From Holothuria scabra (lineage: Eukaryota; Echinodermata; Holothuroidea; Aspidochirotida; Holothuriidae): a DNA stretch of 64,000 nucleotides. Location: assembly GCA_037179385.1 (NCBI GenBank), contig CM074179.1, positions 66,793,806-66,857,805 on the forward strand, read 5' to 3'. Position numbers and translations under genes: made by a program. This document shows positions 45,853 to 58,965 of the stretch, piece by piece; positions within the stretch are counted from its first letter, which is position 1; each line of letters starts with the position of its first letter. Below the pieces are notes generated by a model. That model was given only the letters and a program-made list of their open reading frames with translations, was not told the origin of the DNA and did no database searches.

Positions 45853-48090
45853 TAGGGCCTAACCGGTGTGGTTTTTCACTGCCGATCCGATGTCCGATGT
45901 TTTTTTCCCCAACATCGGCCGATATCCGATCCGATCCGATATTTTCGTCACCCCGCCGTATCTATGCGTTTAGGCCCCAAATTTTTCCCCGTTTACTAGT
46001 AGGTCTAGATTTCCTTGTTGTAACTATAAGCAATGCCTCTTTATGAACATTGTCCGCGCATTTACTCCTATTTAAAGTCATCTTTAAAATGTCTAATAGT
46101 TTGCAAATTAGTATGAATTTAATCAAGACTGTGAATGAACTGATCACCTGAAATTATATTTGAGTTTGAATGTTGGTTGTACTCTATTTAATTAAGTTGA
46201 AATTTTCACCGGTGCGAGGGCCGACCATGCTGATGTACAGTAGTGTTGCTTCTCAGATCAGTGTATGCTACAACGTACACTAACTTTAAAATCTGCATTC
46301 AAGCTACAGTAATTCATACCGTAGCAACGGGCGCGCCAACACTGCAAGTCGGTTCTTTTTTATGTAGAAACTTGCAGACAAGATGTACTGCGTGCCGTGT
46401 ATTCTGCAAGAATCTGTAACAACTCTGTCTAAACCCTACCCTGCGTAGTAACGGCGATTTTCTAAAATACACAATATGGGACGCTACCTCGAGTATAGTA
46501 CCGAAATGAAAACCAAACCTTGAAATAAAATCGAGCCTTGAATTGGCCGATATAATGGTTTATTGTGTCAATATTATGCAAACGAACACTTTTCCACTAT
46601 ATGTTTAGTGCCAAGATATGACTGCAACGATTTCGTAAATATTGACGATAATTTAAGACACCAGGATTGTTGGTTTGTTTCTTCACCACGAAGCAAATTA
46701 ACCTCGTGTTATGTATGAAATACTAGGATGTAACTACCTACACTAAAATTGTTTGGGGAAAAATAACGATCTAAGCAAAATTTCATTATCTCGTAAGCCC
46801 CAAAATATCGCCGTTTACACACGTGTGATTGAGAGTTTCCTTTCGACAGGAGTTTGAAGGGTGTCCCGACCTGAACGGCAGGGCGGTTATGAATGAACCT
46901 ATGTAGTACTCCCAGGTACGCGCCTTCCTAATAAGGCCACGACAACGTGGGTGTGGGCGCACGTGTACGCTAGATGCAAATTTAACACGAATGACGTCAT
47001 TTTTTCGGACGTGAAAGAGAATACTGTAAACAAATGCTGGGATCGGTAGATATTTTTAACTTATGTTTTGAAGGAAGTAACACAAACAGTTTCGAGGTGA
47101 AGTTAGCAGGATTGCTTTTTGAGTCCAAAAACGTTCAAAAATCAAAATATGAAAAAAGGCAAAGGTGTAAAGAAGTATTGATTTTCTTAGAAGGGTTTTT
47201 TTCTGTCATATTTCTAATATCTGTCGGTTTGATTTGAACTTGTGAACGTGATCGATACCTCTCCGATACAGTTGTTGATTTCTCATGCATATACAGTACC
47301 CAAAGGAGCATGAGCAAATCGTTGCTATAGGTCTACTTTACACATCTTCGGGAGTATTGCTTGTCTTCCCCAAAAAACTCTTCACCAGAGAATCGGGAGG
47401 ACTTAAGAAAAAAATGGGTAATCACCGAACCCGAGGGCTGTTGCGATCGGGACCATTTTTTGAAACTTTTTTTTTTTTAATACCACGTGCAAGCACTAGG
47501 TCTTACCCATGCCAATATTGGATCATTCCATCATGAAAGAGGCGGAGCAAAGTTTGTAACAACAACGGAGTAACTCTTGAAAGAAATTTAATCATACAGT
47601 TCATGTATTGCAGGTTTGTTCTTTATTTGAGCATAAGGAATGTATGAAACTGTCATCAAACAACTATGGGACAAAAGTGAAGGAAAAATGCAACTGAAAT
47701 TTGTAAAATATTACATACGGAATAACAACTTTGCTGGCTTGTTATTTCTAACTTTTACTTATCCTATTATGAGGATTCACTGAGTGTCATTACGTATCTG
47801 CAGTGACCTTGAGGTTACGTCCCTTGACTCTGCGCCAGAGAGGTGAAGGACTTTCAGAAATAACGAAACTCCTTGCAGCTGAGGCGTAGGAAATGGCTTG
47901 TAGACGGTGGCGCAAGACCACGCAGTAAAAAGTTCCTTTGAAATTTTTACAAAGGTTAATTTTTTAGGATACGGAATATCGGTAAACATCGGCAAGTGAA
48001 CTTAGCTGAATAATGCCGATCCGATATTTTACCGATGGTGGCGTAAATCGGGCCGATCCGATGTCCGATCCGATTATCGGTTGAGCCCTA
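45853..48090. mobile_element. hAT-like element, 2.2 kb, with 8-bp target duplication
   Basis: Ends TAGGGCCTAACCGGTG and CGGTTGAGCCCTA, flanked by perfect GTTAAAAC copies (45845-45852, 48091-48098). Subterminal CCGATCCGATGTCCGAT words are repeated at both ends. A 67-codon frame at 47034 shows no homology; no transposase recognised. Confidence 0.85.
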
Positions 48091-48423
48091 GTTAAAACTT
48101 TCTTCAAACTGTACAGCCTCTTCATATTCACCAGTTTCCGACTGTTAAAGAAGGTCGAACGGAAGTTAGGCTGGATGCATGCCAATTAGTAGTCAGTCGA
48201 GTCGATAACGTCCCTTGTAAAACCAGGGACTGACTGTGTCTCTGATCTGAAAAGTAACATTAGTTCATTCCTAATACATAAACAGATGCCCTCAAAGCAA
48301 TAAAATTCAAAACCTAATTAAGAAAAGTTGCCCGAAAGTGAAGAGACTCACAAATTGCTTCAGTCGTAGCACGGGTGATAAATGGAACTTCAGGAAAGTT
48401 GTTTCTCTTTCCTTTTTTCCGCA

Positions 48424-48495
48424 ATATAACATAACAGGTTGAAGGGCAAAGGAGTGCCAAGGCCCCATAAGATGCCCTGAATTAGTCCAGGCCCT
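48424..48495 (-). mobile_element. LINE 3'-end fragment
   Basis: ATAACATAACAGGTTGAAGG and CCCCATAAGATGCCCTGAA match the 3' end of the LINE at 60998-61420, so this is a severely 5'-truncated copy. Confidence 0.6.
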
Positions 48496-49377
48496 AAACA
48501 TTTGACTCATCGAAGATCCAATGCCAGAGTGAGCGTGGATGAACACCGGCGAACTTCGCCTTCTCTTTTCGACTAGTGCTCAGAGGTAACGAGGCAGGCG
48601 TGTACTAATCTCTCCCAATCCTGCTCTGGGACCGCCATTTAACGTCCCTATCCGACGGACGTGAGCGTATGCCCAGTCTTTAGCCACTTTCCCAAAGGCT
48701 GGAGGGGGTGGAGGTTATACTTGCTCTGCACCACTGCTCAACAGCTGAACTGAGCAAGCGGACAACTTCCTGAAACGGACAACTTCCTGAAACGGACACC
48801 CAAATACCCAATTTTGAAATTCACCAATTTTAAACCCCCTCAGCATCACTGTGAACAGCTATGCTGAACAAGCTAATTTTAGACCCCAGAAAATTTCCAA
48901 GTGGTTCCACCGGGATTTGATCCGGGGACCTTCAGCATGCAAGGCAGTACGCTCAAACCACCGACCCATATCCACCCATATAACTGCGTTCGAAAGGCCG
49001 ACGGATGCATGACGTTCCAAGGGGTACAGTGTCATCTACTTAAATTATTGGGAGAAGAAACTGTTTCTAAACTAAAAAGTACCTGAGAACGAGTGGCGGA
49101 GCGGCCATATGCCCCCCCCCCCACCCCCGGCGGACCAAAATCGTCTGTCCGTCGGCTCCCTCTTTAGGTTTTTAACACTAGTACTTTACTCTTGCACTGT
49201 TATGGTAAAAGACATAATTTAATAGCCTTGTTATAAGGCCCAGATAACCAAAGGCAGTTTTTCATTGTAACACCATTCAACTACAGTGTGGTTTTCCAAG
49301 TCTTCATCTTGAAATTCCGAATTCTCTCCAACACAATCTCAAATTCATATGGGCGTCCGCAGAAATTTTAACCTTCC

Positions 49378-50085
49378 AGGGGCGTAGCCAGGATCTGAAA
49401 AGTTGTAGGCACAAATTAAGCAGGGGCGGCGCCAGGGTGTTGGTATTGGGGGGGGGGGGGGGAGATGACACTGGAGACCATCTAAGCGGAGCGCAACCAT
49501 GAGTTAGCGCGGAGCGTACGGCGAAATTTTTTTGTTTCACTCGGACCCGCCAGATCGCAGGAAGGGGCCTAGCTACGACTCTACTTGAACCTAATGGAAA
49601 CCTTCTCAAAAGTTCTTTTTTTTTTACTTCATATATATAGTTCTCACTTCTACGAGAAAATTGAATAAAGAACAGTGAGAGTGCGGTGGCGAAGGATATC
49701 TGATATGTCTCTCGCCTTGGTGTCTTAAGCTTACAAATTATCTCGTGGTTCAAAACCCAGATGACACGGGAACCATCTAAGCGGAGCGCCACCACGAGTT
49801 GGCGCGGAGCGCACCGGGAAATTTTGGTTCCACTGACCCTCCCAGATTCCAGGAAATGGCCTCTGCGCGACTCTATTTGTATCTCACCCCGCCCCTACGA
49901 AAATAAAGAGCTTAAACAAGTTTTCAGACGATTTCATTTTTGAAATCGGCAATTTTGAATTTCCTTTCATTTTTATTAGCCTATGTTCCATTTTTATAGG
50001 CCTATGTGCTTTTTTTTTTTTAAAGACGACTTAGCCAAAAAGAGTCGACCCGGGCCGACAGTGCTACTTACTGGCTACGCCCCTG
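49378..50085. mobile_element. hAT-like element, CAGGGGCGTAGCCAG ends
   Basis: Left CAGGGGCGTAGCCAGGATC and right CTGGCTACGCCCCTG. A second such end (CAGGGGCGGCGCCAGGGT) at about 49424 suggests nesting. No clear target duplication. It contains two copies of the AAGCGGAGCG...GGCGCGGAGCG motif. Confidence 0.6.
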
Positions 50086-51171
50086 CCTACGAACTGACAC
50101 TCTCCGATGACATTCCAAAAGTTTCAAAACTATGTTAGCCTTTTTAACAAAACATTTCATAATTAAGAGCTTTCATTGAAGTAAATTACAAAAATAGTAA
50201 TATAGCTGCCGGTGCCCCTCGATGATGTGGTGTCGCATATGGTAATCTTTTTTTCTAAAAGTCCCCACGACTCTCTGGCGAAGAGCCAATTGGCGAAAAA
50301 CAAACGATTACTCCCGGAAGAGTTCTGCTCCCTTAAGGAGCTTAACGTTCCAAATGGACAAGTACGCCCTCCAAAGGGCAAACACTGAGTGGTCCTGCTC
50401 TAGACTGGCTGAATAGAACAGAAGCCACAACCTGGATGCATATGGTAATCCGATTTTGTCATTTCCAGAGCTCGGAAAATTTTACCAATTTAAACTGATT
50501 TATGAGCGAAACCTAATGTATTGCATATTGCATTTTGAGGCGGGCGAAGCGCGCCGCCCTGAAATTTTGCTTTTTCTGAGATTTGGAAAAATGAATAAAG
50601 GGCCGGTTTTCTGACCGAGATGTGGGGAGGCGGAAGCATGCTTCCTCTCCTCTCATTTTTCACAAGGGGAACTGTCTCGCCCAGCCCCCGCTTCCTACGT
50701 CTGTGGTTGAGACTGTGGCGAAAGAAACAAAAAAAATTAATAAATTTAAACGATTTACAAAGTAACAAGGGGGTGGCGATTCTTGTCCGGGGGGGATGGC
50801 CAGGGGGAACGATAAACATATTACTATTTTTCTAGCGTCTTTCTTATAATTCTACGTTTCACCATTGCATTTTGTCAGTTTTCATAATGCATCTTTGTAA
50901 ATGTGTTAATAAACGAAATACAACACTGAACTGAACTAAACTTGCTCATAAACAAAGCCTGAAATCCACATCTATATTAAAAGTCATTTGCGTTATAAGT
51001 GGACGGTTCCACCAGATGGACACATTCATCGTAGGAGCATGAGATTACGATGAAATGAGTGATTATCAACCTGAATCCCGGAGAACAGCCTTCCCAGTAA
51101 ATCGAACTATGAACATGCTGATACTTCCATTGCGCTTTATTTAAAAAAAACATAGTACCTCGACATATTAA

Positions 51172-52138
51172 GAGTAGGGTTTAAGGTCACATTAAATTTG
51201 ATATATTAGAGAGTATTGCTAAGTATTTCAGTAAAATTTGCATTGAAATCCGATGCGTGGTTCTCAAGATATGAGCAAGTTAATTTGTCACATTTTCAAC
51301 AGAAAATTAATTTGAAGCAAGCTCACATGACATCATATTCTGGGTATTTTGTTTTTCTTCAAAATATAGAGCCACTTTTTCCTCAATAGTACCATACTAT
51401 CACATTAGAATGTGATTGCACAAACGGCATTGAAACTTTACCACCTTTGCATTTCTCACAGTTTTTTCCATTAACTTGGAGGTCAACACAACAGTCTGAA
51501 AACTTAGGGAAACAAAAGCATTCCTTGTCAATGTGAGGAAGTGAAATGACATCTGCTGCCCTCAAACCCACTTTGGAACACAAACTTTAAAGGGGAATGT
51601 AAAGGAAAAATTGAACTGTGAAAGAGGAACAAAATCTACACAGTGTGGTGAAAGTTCTATTCAAATCGGACATGTATTTCTTGAGATATCCATGAATGAA
51701 GTCAGTAGTCAAAAGTGAGTTTAAGGACAACAGAGCTTATGTCACTTCGTAATATTGACAAGGAATGCTTTGTTTCCCTTTGTTTTATCAGACTGTTGTG
51801 TTAACCCTGAAGTTAATAGAAGTATGACCTCCCTGTGGGGGATGGAAAGTTTGTAAAATTCTCATGCCACTTATGTAATCACATTTTAATAAAATGGGGT
51901 TGTTAAGGAGAAAATCCAGTATAAAGTTAAAAGAAAAGCAAAAGACTGCCCATTAATGTGGGGATGTGATGTCATGTGTGCTTGCTTCAAGTTCACTTTT
52001 GGTTGAAAATGTGAAAACTTTACGTGCTCATATCTTCGGAACAACACATCGGATTTCAATGCAAATATCAAGAAAAAAATGCTCAGGATAAGTACACCTC
52101 TGACATACCAAATCCCGTCGTGACCTTAAACCCTTCTT
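51172..52138. mobile_element. Family D head-to-head inverted pair
   Basis: Positions 51172-51598 are a reverse family D copy and 51599-52138 a forward copy; outer ends are GGGTTTAAGGTCAC and GTGACCTTAAACCC. The pair can fold back over several hundred bases. Confidence 0.65.
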
Positions 52139-52907
52139 TTAAGACTTTATTCGCTGATATCTCGAGAACGAACTGCAAGTATGATAATGAAAATTTCACC
52201 ACTTTGTGTGTAGATTCGGTTCCTCTTGTTTCTCGTATTAACCCCCCTCCCGCCCCCTCCCCTTTAAATGTTTTAAAATGTATTTTCAGACAATTTTTTA
52301 TGACACCCTTTATATTTTTGGAGGGTGCAGCCCAGGGCCGTATTCAGGTATTGGGAAAGATTCCTCTGAGCACAACGGTAAGAAATGTGTTTGAGGCTGC
52401 CTGTACCATCTTGGTTTTTGCTGTGCAATGTTCCTATCGACGTTAATAACAAGACCAAACTGTTCTCAGAATTAAAACTGTCCAAATTGCCTTTTTAAGA
52501 CGTTTTGCGGTCCTGACGACTGGCATGTACGTATATCCATAAATGAAACGATACTTGAAAACTTGTATAAGTGTATAAAATCAGTCTTGTTGAAGAACGG
52601 CTTTTAACCAAGGGAAGCAAACACTTACAACCTGAAGAAAACACTTGTTTAATGTGCAATAAAAATCACGGAGCTTATCTAAAAAAGGCACCCGTGGACA
52701 TAGGCTATTATGATTCTCGCTGGCATCTGAATATATATATCCCTTAAATAATATTTACGATTTGAACTCATGAAGCAAATTTGGAACTCTTCAACTCAGC
52801 ATCCGTCCATTATTAAGTTTTAATACATTATTAGAAGACAATTAGATATTTTTAACACCATATATACCAGTCAATTTGTATTCAGGTTGATTTTGTCTTC
52901 ATATAAA

Positions 52908-52966
52908 AAAAGGCCGTGGACGGCTCGAATTTAACCAATGGGCTGGAAACTGGGTCGTAAAACTAA
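52908..52966 (+). mobile_element. tRNA-SINE tail fragment
   Basis: AAAAAGGCCGTGGACGGCTC and GGGCTGGAAACTGGGTCGTA match the SINE 3' part. Confidence 0.6.
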
Positions 52967-52969
52967 CTT

Positions 52970-54500
52970 CATATCGAAAGTTGAATTGGACAGCCGTTCT
53001 GGGAGGAGCCTTAGATTCTCAAAATTAGAGTCTTTTGCTTTCATAAAGTGGTTTTCTTGGAGTGTAAAATTGTCTCATCTGTCGATTTTACATTAACGAT
53101 ATCTTTGCAGTAGAAATTACTATAACTCAGATTCGAAAAAAATGTTATTGTGAAGTATGGGAAAGTTCACTTAATGGCAATGACCATTTAGTTTGTACTA
53201 CAGTCTTGAATGACAGTACGTTGTAGCAATTTAGTGCAACTTTCAGTGATAATAGTTCGTATATGGTGGCAGTTAGGCCCATAAGGTTGGAACGATCTAT
53301 TAATTTAATTAGACGGGGATGAAAAGTTTGAAAATCTTTAATTTTAGTTTGATGTATGCAGTGTACAAATATGCTCTCAGAATGTTGTTATTTATTTTAT
53401 ATTATGGTAAGAGATTGGAATAGAGTCCTATTAAACTTAACTGAACTGACATGCCCCAAAGTCAGACGGAAAAAATAACCAAATGATCTATCTTGTTTGA
53501 AGAGATTAAATTTTGCGAGTTTCTCAGTATCAGTGCTGGTCAACACTTTTGGAGGTAACTTCCTAGTTCGGGATGATTTTCTGAAAGGTGTTACCAGTTT
53601 CCGGGTAGGTAGTTCTATAATTTCACAAATTTCGAAAACGGGAGGCCCTTCTTCAGTCAATCCTAAATTCCCCAAACAGAAAGGTCGATCGGAGGCCACT
53701 CGAACCTTGCTTCATGGAACAAGCCGTGTTGACATAATCACTGAAATCGGATATGTTATTAACAGCAAACTTTACATAAAGGCTGTTTACTCTCACTTAC
53801 ATCATAAGCACTGGGGAGGTTAGATACATTACGATTACTCACCCACCTGAGCACAGTGCAGACTAACGCTACTAAATTACCGTCCAAGAATTTTATTTTT
53901 TTTATCATGAGAGCTCGTTTTCTAGCAGTCTGTTATCGTGTAGCCACTAACACTTTTTCAACATCTGCCGTTGGTTAAATTTAACCCGGATCGTTTTTCT
54001 GTTTACTCCAACATAATCTTGGTTAAGCTTCCAAGTTAAACGAACTGAAATCCTATAGTTACTTCAACCAAAATTTATGTTAGTTCAAACCATACAAGAT
54101 TTGCATTATTTTAAGTATTATTTCATGGAAAATTTAACCACGATTAGTTGGAGTAAATAGAACACCGATCCTGGTTAGGATGATGCGTACCTCTGTTTCT
54201 TGATTGGCTCTTGCCATATATTGTATGGACTGTATTCTTTGTTAGAGTTAGGGATCAAATTAGGATTAGGAGCTATATCGTTAGTCAGTAAGGAAATTTC
54301 TTGTTAAACAATGCCCCTTCGTCCATCCTGGTTATGGGACATCTTCTCCTGGAGCACAGCGTGCGTGCTTAAAAAAATAACAAGAGCACAGTCTGATAGT
54401 TCAAGATGATGATTCACACGATAAAAAATGAAAACCAAACACAGAAATAAATTACCTTCTACATATATAACATTTAATTCCCTCTTCGCAATGAGCAACA
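52970..54500. other. No gene seen
   Basis: Unique-looking AT-rich DNA downstream of the secreted-protein gene. The frames at 53397-53823 overlap on both strands and show no homology, splice context or repeat structure. Position 54514-54519 may hold the polyadenylation signal of the upstream gene. Confidence 0.5.
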
Positions 54501-54875
54501 GGTTGGTTGAAAGTTTATTTTTCAACTGAAGTTATGAATATTCAAATTAAAAGTACGGAGTAATTAAGCGTGCTGAAAATGGTCTGTATACCTTTTCTAG
54601 TGTACGTATATATCAGAGTTATTGAAGTAAAGCGATATATAGAGAGCCAAAGTACAGTTAATGTATAACACATCAATACATGTTGAGAATAGATATCGGT
54701 ATAGAAAGAAATAAGATGTAACCCGCCGACGCCAACATTTCTGAGGAAGAATGTTGAATAAAATAGAGTTCGGTCAAGTAATGCACTACAATTGAATTGG
54801 TACCCCAGTAATACATGTTCTCATATTGTTCTCTCCTGTATATTAGGCTATAAAGACATTAACTAGTCACGTTAC

Positions 54876-55612
54876 TCAAACTTCCTGGCATGGATACTTC
54901 AAAGCCATTGTGGTATTGCAATGAAACTTCTCTGAAGAGAGGATGTTGACTGGGTCTCCACCGAGAAGGATAAATTTACGAAAACCTTCCGTAATATTTT
55001 CCATTTTTACGACCGTCGCACATGTTTCAATATCACGCGTAGACCATGCCTGACAAAGGTTGGGAGCGTAACGCTGCACGGCGCATTTGATGCGCTCGGC
55101 GCTTGAGCAGAATTGACTCTCGAAAGAATGCCGTTCGCAAAAAGAGTAATCAGGTTTCGGAAGACCAAACTGAAGGTCACTGAAAAGAAACTCATTAAAC
55201 TCTTCTTTAACCAACGCAGAAGACTGTTCACAAGAATTGCCCGTATGTTGGAAGGAAACCTTCATTTCGTCACTTCCGTTTCTCACAATGGCGCCATCAT
55301 CACTCAATAAAATTTCATCAACTGGTATGTACGGATAAAGAAAATTTTGTTTCGGAATATCACCCCGGGACCTCTCGTAAAATTTAGCCAGGGCCAAAGC
55401 GTAGATTGGTCGTCCGTCAAGGACATCAGATAGGAGAGGAATCGTCACGGCAACCTCCAGACCGGAAGTTGAAACACACGGGTCCCGATTGTTTTCTAGG
55501 TACTCGTCGAAGTCATGCGTTCTCATAAATCCAAAATCGACGTAGATGGGATGTTCTTCATCGCTATGAATTTCAGATAAAACGGGCTTTTTTGGTACAA
55601 AGAGTCTTGGTC
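54876..55612 (-). CDS. Secreted Cys-containing protein, exon 2 (terminal)
   Basis: Terminal exon of 737 nt; acceptor TCAACTTTAG before 55612 with phase 1, matching exon 1. It encodes about 245 residues and ends at a stop (KYPCQEV). It contains ten Cys, three N-glycosylation sequons (NGS, NIT, NTT) and no membrane segment. The start at the internal Met (MRTHDFDEYLEN) is unlikely because the frame is open to the acceptor (PRLFVPKKPVLSEIHSDEEH). A possible AATAAA signal on the minus strand lies at 54514-54519. I do not recognise the family; an extracellular ligand or matrix protein is only an inference from the signal peptide and sequons. Confidence 0.75.
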
Positions 55613-56009
55613 CTAAAGTTGAGATAAGAAAAGGAATTCATAGACTTTTAAAGGATATAGAGGAGGAATTCATGTAGGCCAATTCTGGTGGAATAATGGC
55701 TAGGCCTATATAAATGCTTGATGTTTTACTAAATCATTTGCAGTGATGAAGTCGAATCTCCACTTTCCAAATCCGGAACACTTACAGTTAAACAAAGAAA
55801 TACATAAGAATCCCTGCTACAGTTGCAGAAGGGATTTAAATGTTTTTCTTTGTCGTTACTGTTTTTTTTTTTTCACAGGCATTTCAACAGTCCACCAGGC
55901 AAGGCCCAGGTCATGATAGAAACGCACATGTACAAACGCATACCAGGCCTTCTGAATTTAACATTCAAGATCCACAAGGAATCACCGTATGGAATGACCT
56001 TTCATTGGG

Positions 56010-56985
56010 AATGACAGTATGGGTCAAAAAATTCAAAAGTATATGTTAAAGAGCGTAAAAAGGGAATTCTGGCTGTCTAACTCCCTTCTTCATAGGGCAT
56101 TCCTGAGCTGAGATATAAAATGTTGAAGTTTATTCACTTAATTTGAAATGGTACTTTGCGCAATAATTTGTGATGTCATTGTTGTACTACGCAAATTACA
56201 ATCTTTGTTTTTCTTTGTTTTCTGAAAGTTACTGCACCGTGCACCAATTGGATTTGATAGCAATTTCTTTGAACCAGGGAGGTCTAATCACACATTCCTG
56301 TTTGCACCATGTTATGCAAGCAAACAGGAAAGCCGTGTTCCCATTTGATCCAGGGAGGTGGATCTTGATCTACCGAGGTGGATCAAACACTAATGGGAAC
56401 GCAGATCAACAACACTCACTCAAGATCAAGATCCACCGATTTTGATCGACCGTTCGGGGTAGATCAGATCCACCGCGCTGGATCAAAGTTTGTAATGGGA
56501 ACACATCGGTAGATCAAGTGACCCTGGATCTCCGGTTACACTCATGTATGTTTTTGTGATACATCGACACGAAATGCATGGCGGGCCGACTTGTAAACAT
56601 TGGTGACCTTTTCGCGCTTGCGCAATGTGTTCATAGAACACGTTTGATCTACCGCGCTCACTCAAATGGGAACGCGGATCTCGATCAAGGTAACTGATGT
56701 TGATCCACCTCGGTAGATCAAGATCCACCTCCCTGGATCAAATGGGAACACGGCTGAAGTGTCAAAGGTCATAAAAACATTAAAAGGAAACAAAGTAAGT
56801 AAAGTGAGGTGTACAACAAGAAAGTCACATATTATTGCGCATTGGGCAAATTTGTTTGAAGTTAATAAACTTCAACATTTTATACCTCAGCTCAGGAAAT
56901 GTACTATGAAGATGGGAGTTAAACTATTAGAAATCATTTTGCTCTTTAACATGTATTTTTGAATTCTTGACTTGATGTAGACTTT
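56010..56985. mobile_element. Family B element with nested fold-back insertion
   Basis: Left signature GAGCTGAGATATAAAATGTT and GCGCAATAATTTGTGATGTC, right signature CTCAGCTCAGGAAATGTA and GACTTGATGTAGACTTTAAA. Interrupted at 56331-56756. Confidence 0.65.
56331..56756. mobile_element. Fold-back element with about 56-bp inverted repeats, 3-bp duplication
   Basis: 426 bp; the left arm starts AGCCGTGTTCCCATTTGATC and the right arm ends GATCAAATGGGAACACGGCT. GAA is duplicated on both sides (56328-56330, 56757-56759), judged by comparison with the uninterrupted family B copy (ACAGGAAGTG) near 26700. Both arms and centre are packed with GATCnACC words. Confidence 0.8.
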
Positions 56986-56989
56986 AAAA

Positions 56990-58960
56990 TGTACAGAAAT
57001 AGGTGTTTTCGAAGAGGTCAGTAAAATACTTATTACAAAAGGTCTAAGAACGGAAGGAAAATATTTTTAGTACTGATATAGATACCATCTTGCACACTTT
57101 TACATGTTGTTGTTCAAGAAGGAAGACTGCCCCCCCCCCCCCAAAAAAAAAAAAAAAAAAAAATCCCGAAAATCTAAATTTTTGGAAGGAATTTGGAAAA
57201 AATCTAACAGATATTCATGAGTTTTAAAAAATGGAATGGTTTTTCAGATATATCCTAAGCATGCCGGAAATCCTTCAAACATATGCGAAAAATTAAGGGA
57301 AAAAAATGTTATCAGGTTATAGTGGCGGTAAACTCTTTATAAAAATCAGACAACAAGAATAGATTTCAAAAATTCGCTGCACATTCGGTCCATGCTAAAA
57401 GCTATTAATCGTGAGTTTTACTTCACAGCCCTTTACAACACAGTGCGGCCGTAAATGGTCGAATATCCAATTAATTCTTTCAAACATTTGTCCGAAAATA
57501 AAAAAGCGTCATAGTCAGGGTAACTTATTACGAAAAATCAAAGGAAAAAGAAAAAAAATCGCGACATATGCACACATCTGGGAAGCCTGTAGCTTAGAAG
57601 TAGCAGTCATTCTTCAGCCTGTTTTTAAATCTTGAGTAACCCAATGCCCCAAATGGCCCATTAATTTAATACTTTCAAATCTTAACCCCCCCCCACCCCA
57701 CAAAAAAAAAAAAAAAAAAAAAAAGCGAAAGGCGATGTTCAAAGTAAGTTTCATGTAAAATAAAAATGATAACAAATATTTGGGACACATTTGGGTATAG
57801 TTGTAAAAACGAGCTTTTACTCATCTCCACTTCATACCGTATTCTTGCAAAAAAATTGCCCGAAATGGTAAAATATTTGAGAGAAGGTTGACAAAATGCT
57901 GCTACCTTTTCAATTGCCAAATTAATTTAACGGGCAAACGGGAAGGTGTTCAGGTGCAGTGTCCAATGGTTTGACATCCATCCTGCATAACTCTGGAGCC
58001 AAATCCGGACAATGTGTATGAAAATCGGGTAATTTGTTTTAATTTCAATAGTTTAATAATGCAAAGTGTGAAAATGTATTTCCAAAAGTCTACATGAAAA
58101 TTGGTTTGACCCGGACCGACCTTGTAACTTGGCATTTATTTGAAAAGGTGTTAGTAATAGAAGCTAAACCATTTACAGTCGAGAGCTCGGGCAGTCACCT
58201 CATTTCATCAATGTGTCTTGAATTTATAGCCAAGAGTCGCAATAGAGTAAAATACATTAGCATGTCTCCCATTCCGTTTTATAGTCTAATAGTCTTACCC
58301 CGAAAATATACAAGACTATATTTCTTGCATTGGTAGTAGTAAATTTTATCTGTTAATTTTCTGATCAAAATATAACGACTGCTTACTAGATCCTCTAGCT
58401 AAGCCTGGAAAATGTCATTTCCTGTTTCCTGAGGGTTCCGGTGTATCGAAACATTCTCTACACGCTCCGCGCCAACCAGTAGTGGTGCTCCACTTCAGAA
58501 AGTCTTCCCATAGCAGCGTTTAAGTGTGAAGTGAACATTTTTTCGCTAGCGAAAGCTGAACTAATATCGACTGCTTTGATCCCCTTATAAGCCTGGAAAA
58601 AGCCTTTTTCGACTTTCTGAGGGTTTTCAATTACTCTCCGCGCCAACTAATGGTGCCGCTTTGCTTAGTCTTTCTGGCTGAATTTTAGTTTGAAGTGAAA
58701 ATAATTATCTGCGATTGAAAACTCACAATAACGACTATCGTGTGACAAGAAAATAACAAAATTGGTCAACTGATGTAAAAAGCACTAAAGACCAAGTAAA
58801 TAGCTGCAATTCCCACCAGAATCTGTTACAAACTGACCATTTCACAGGAGAATTTCTGACTTGCACTTAATCATTAATAAACATGAGTTCAATATGCAAA
58901 TATTGTGATGTCATGATAGGGACATATTTCAAGGGTAGTTATAACATTAGTTTGCATGTC
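56990..58960. repeat. Old diverged repeats in intron of secreted gene
   Basis: 57840-58300 and 60545-60960 share diverged phrases (TTGCCCGAAATGG, CAATT..CAAATTAATTT, CGGG..GT.CAGGT.CAGTG), so both derive from one old repeat. Poly-C/poly-A tracts at 57130-57165 and 57688-57724. No coding signal. Confidence 0.5.
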
Positions 58961-58965
58961 TTAAG

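Noticed and set aside
49304..49795. 163-codon minus-strand frame
   Set aside because: Inside a hAT-like element; spans the repeated GGCGCGGAGCG motif and has no homology.
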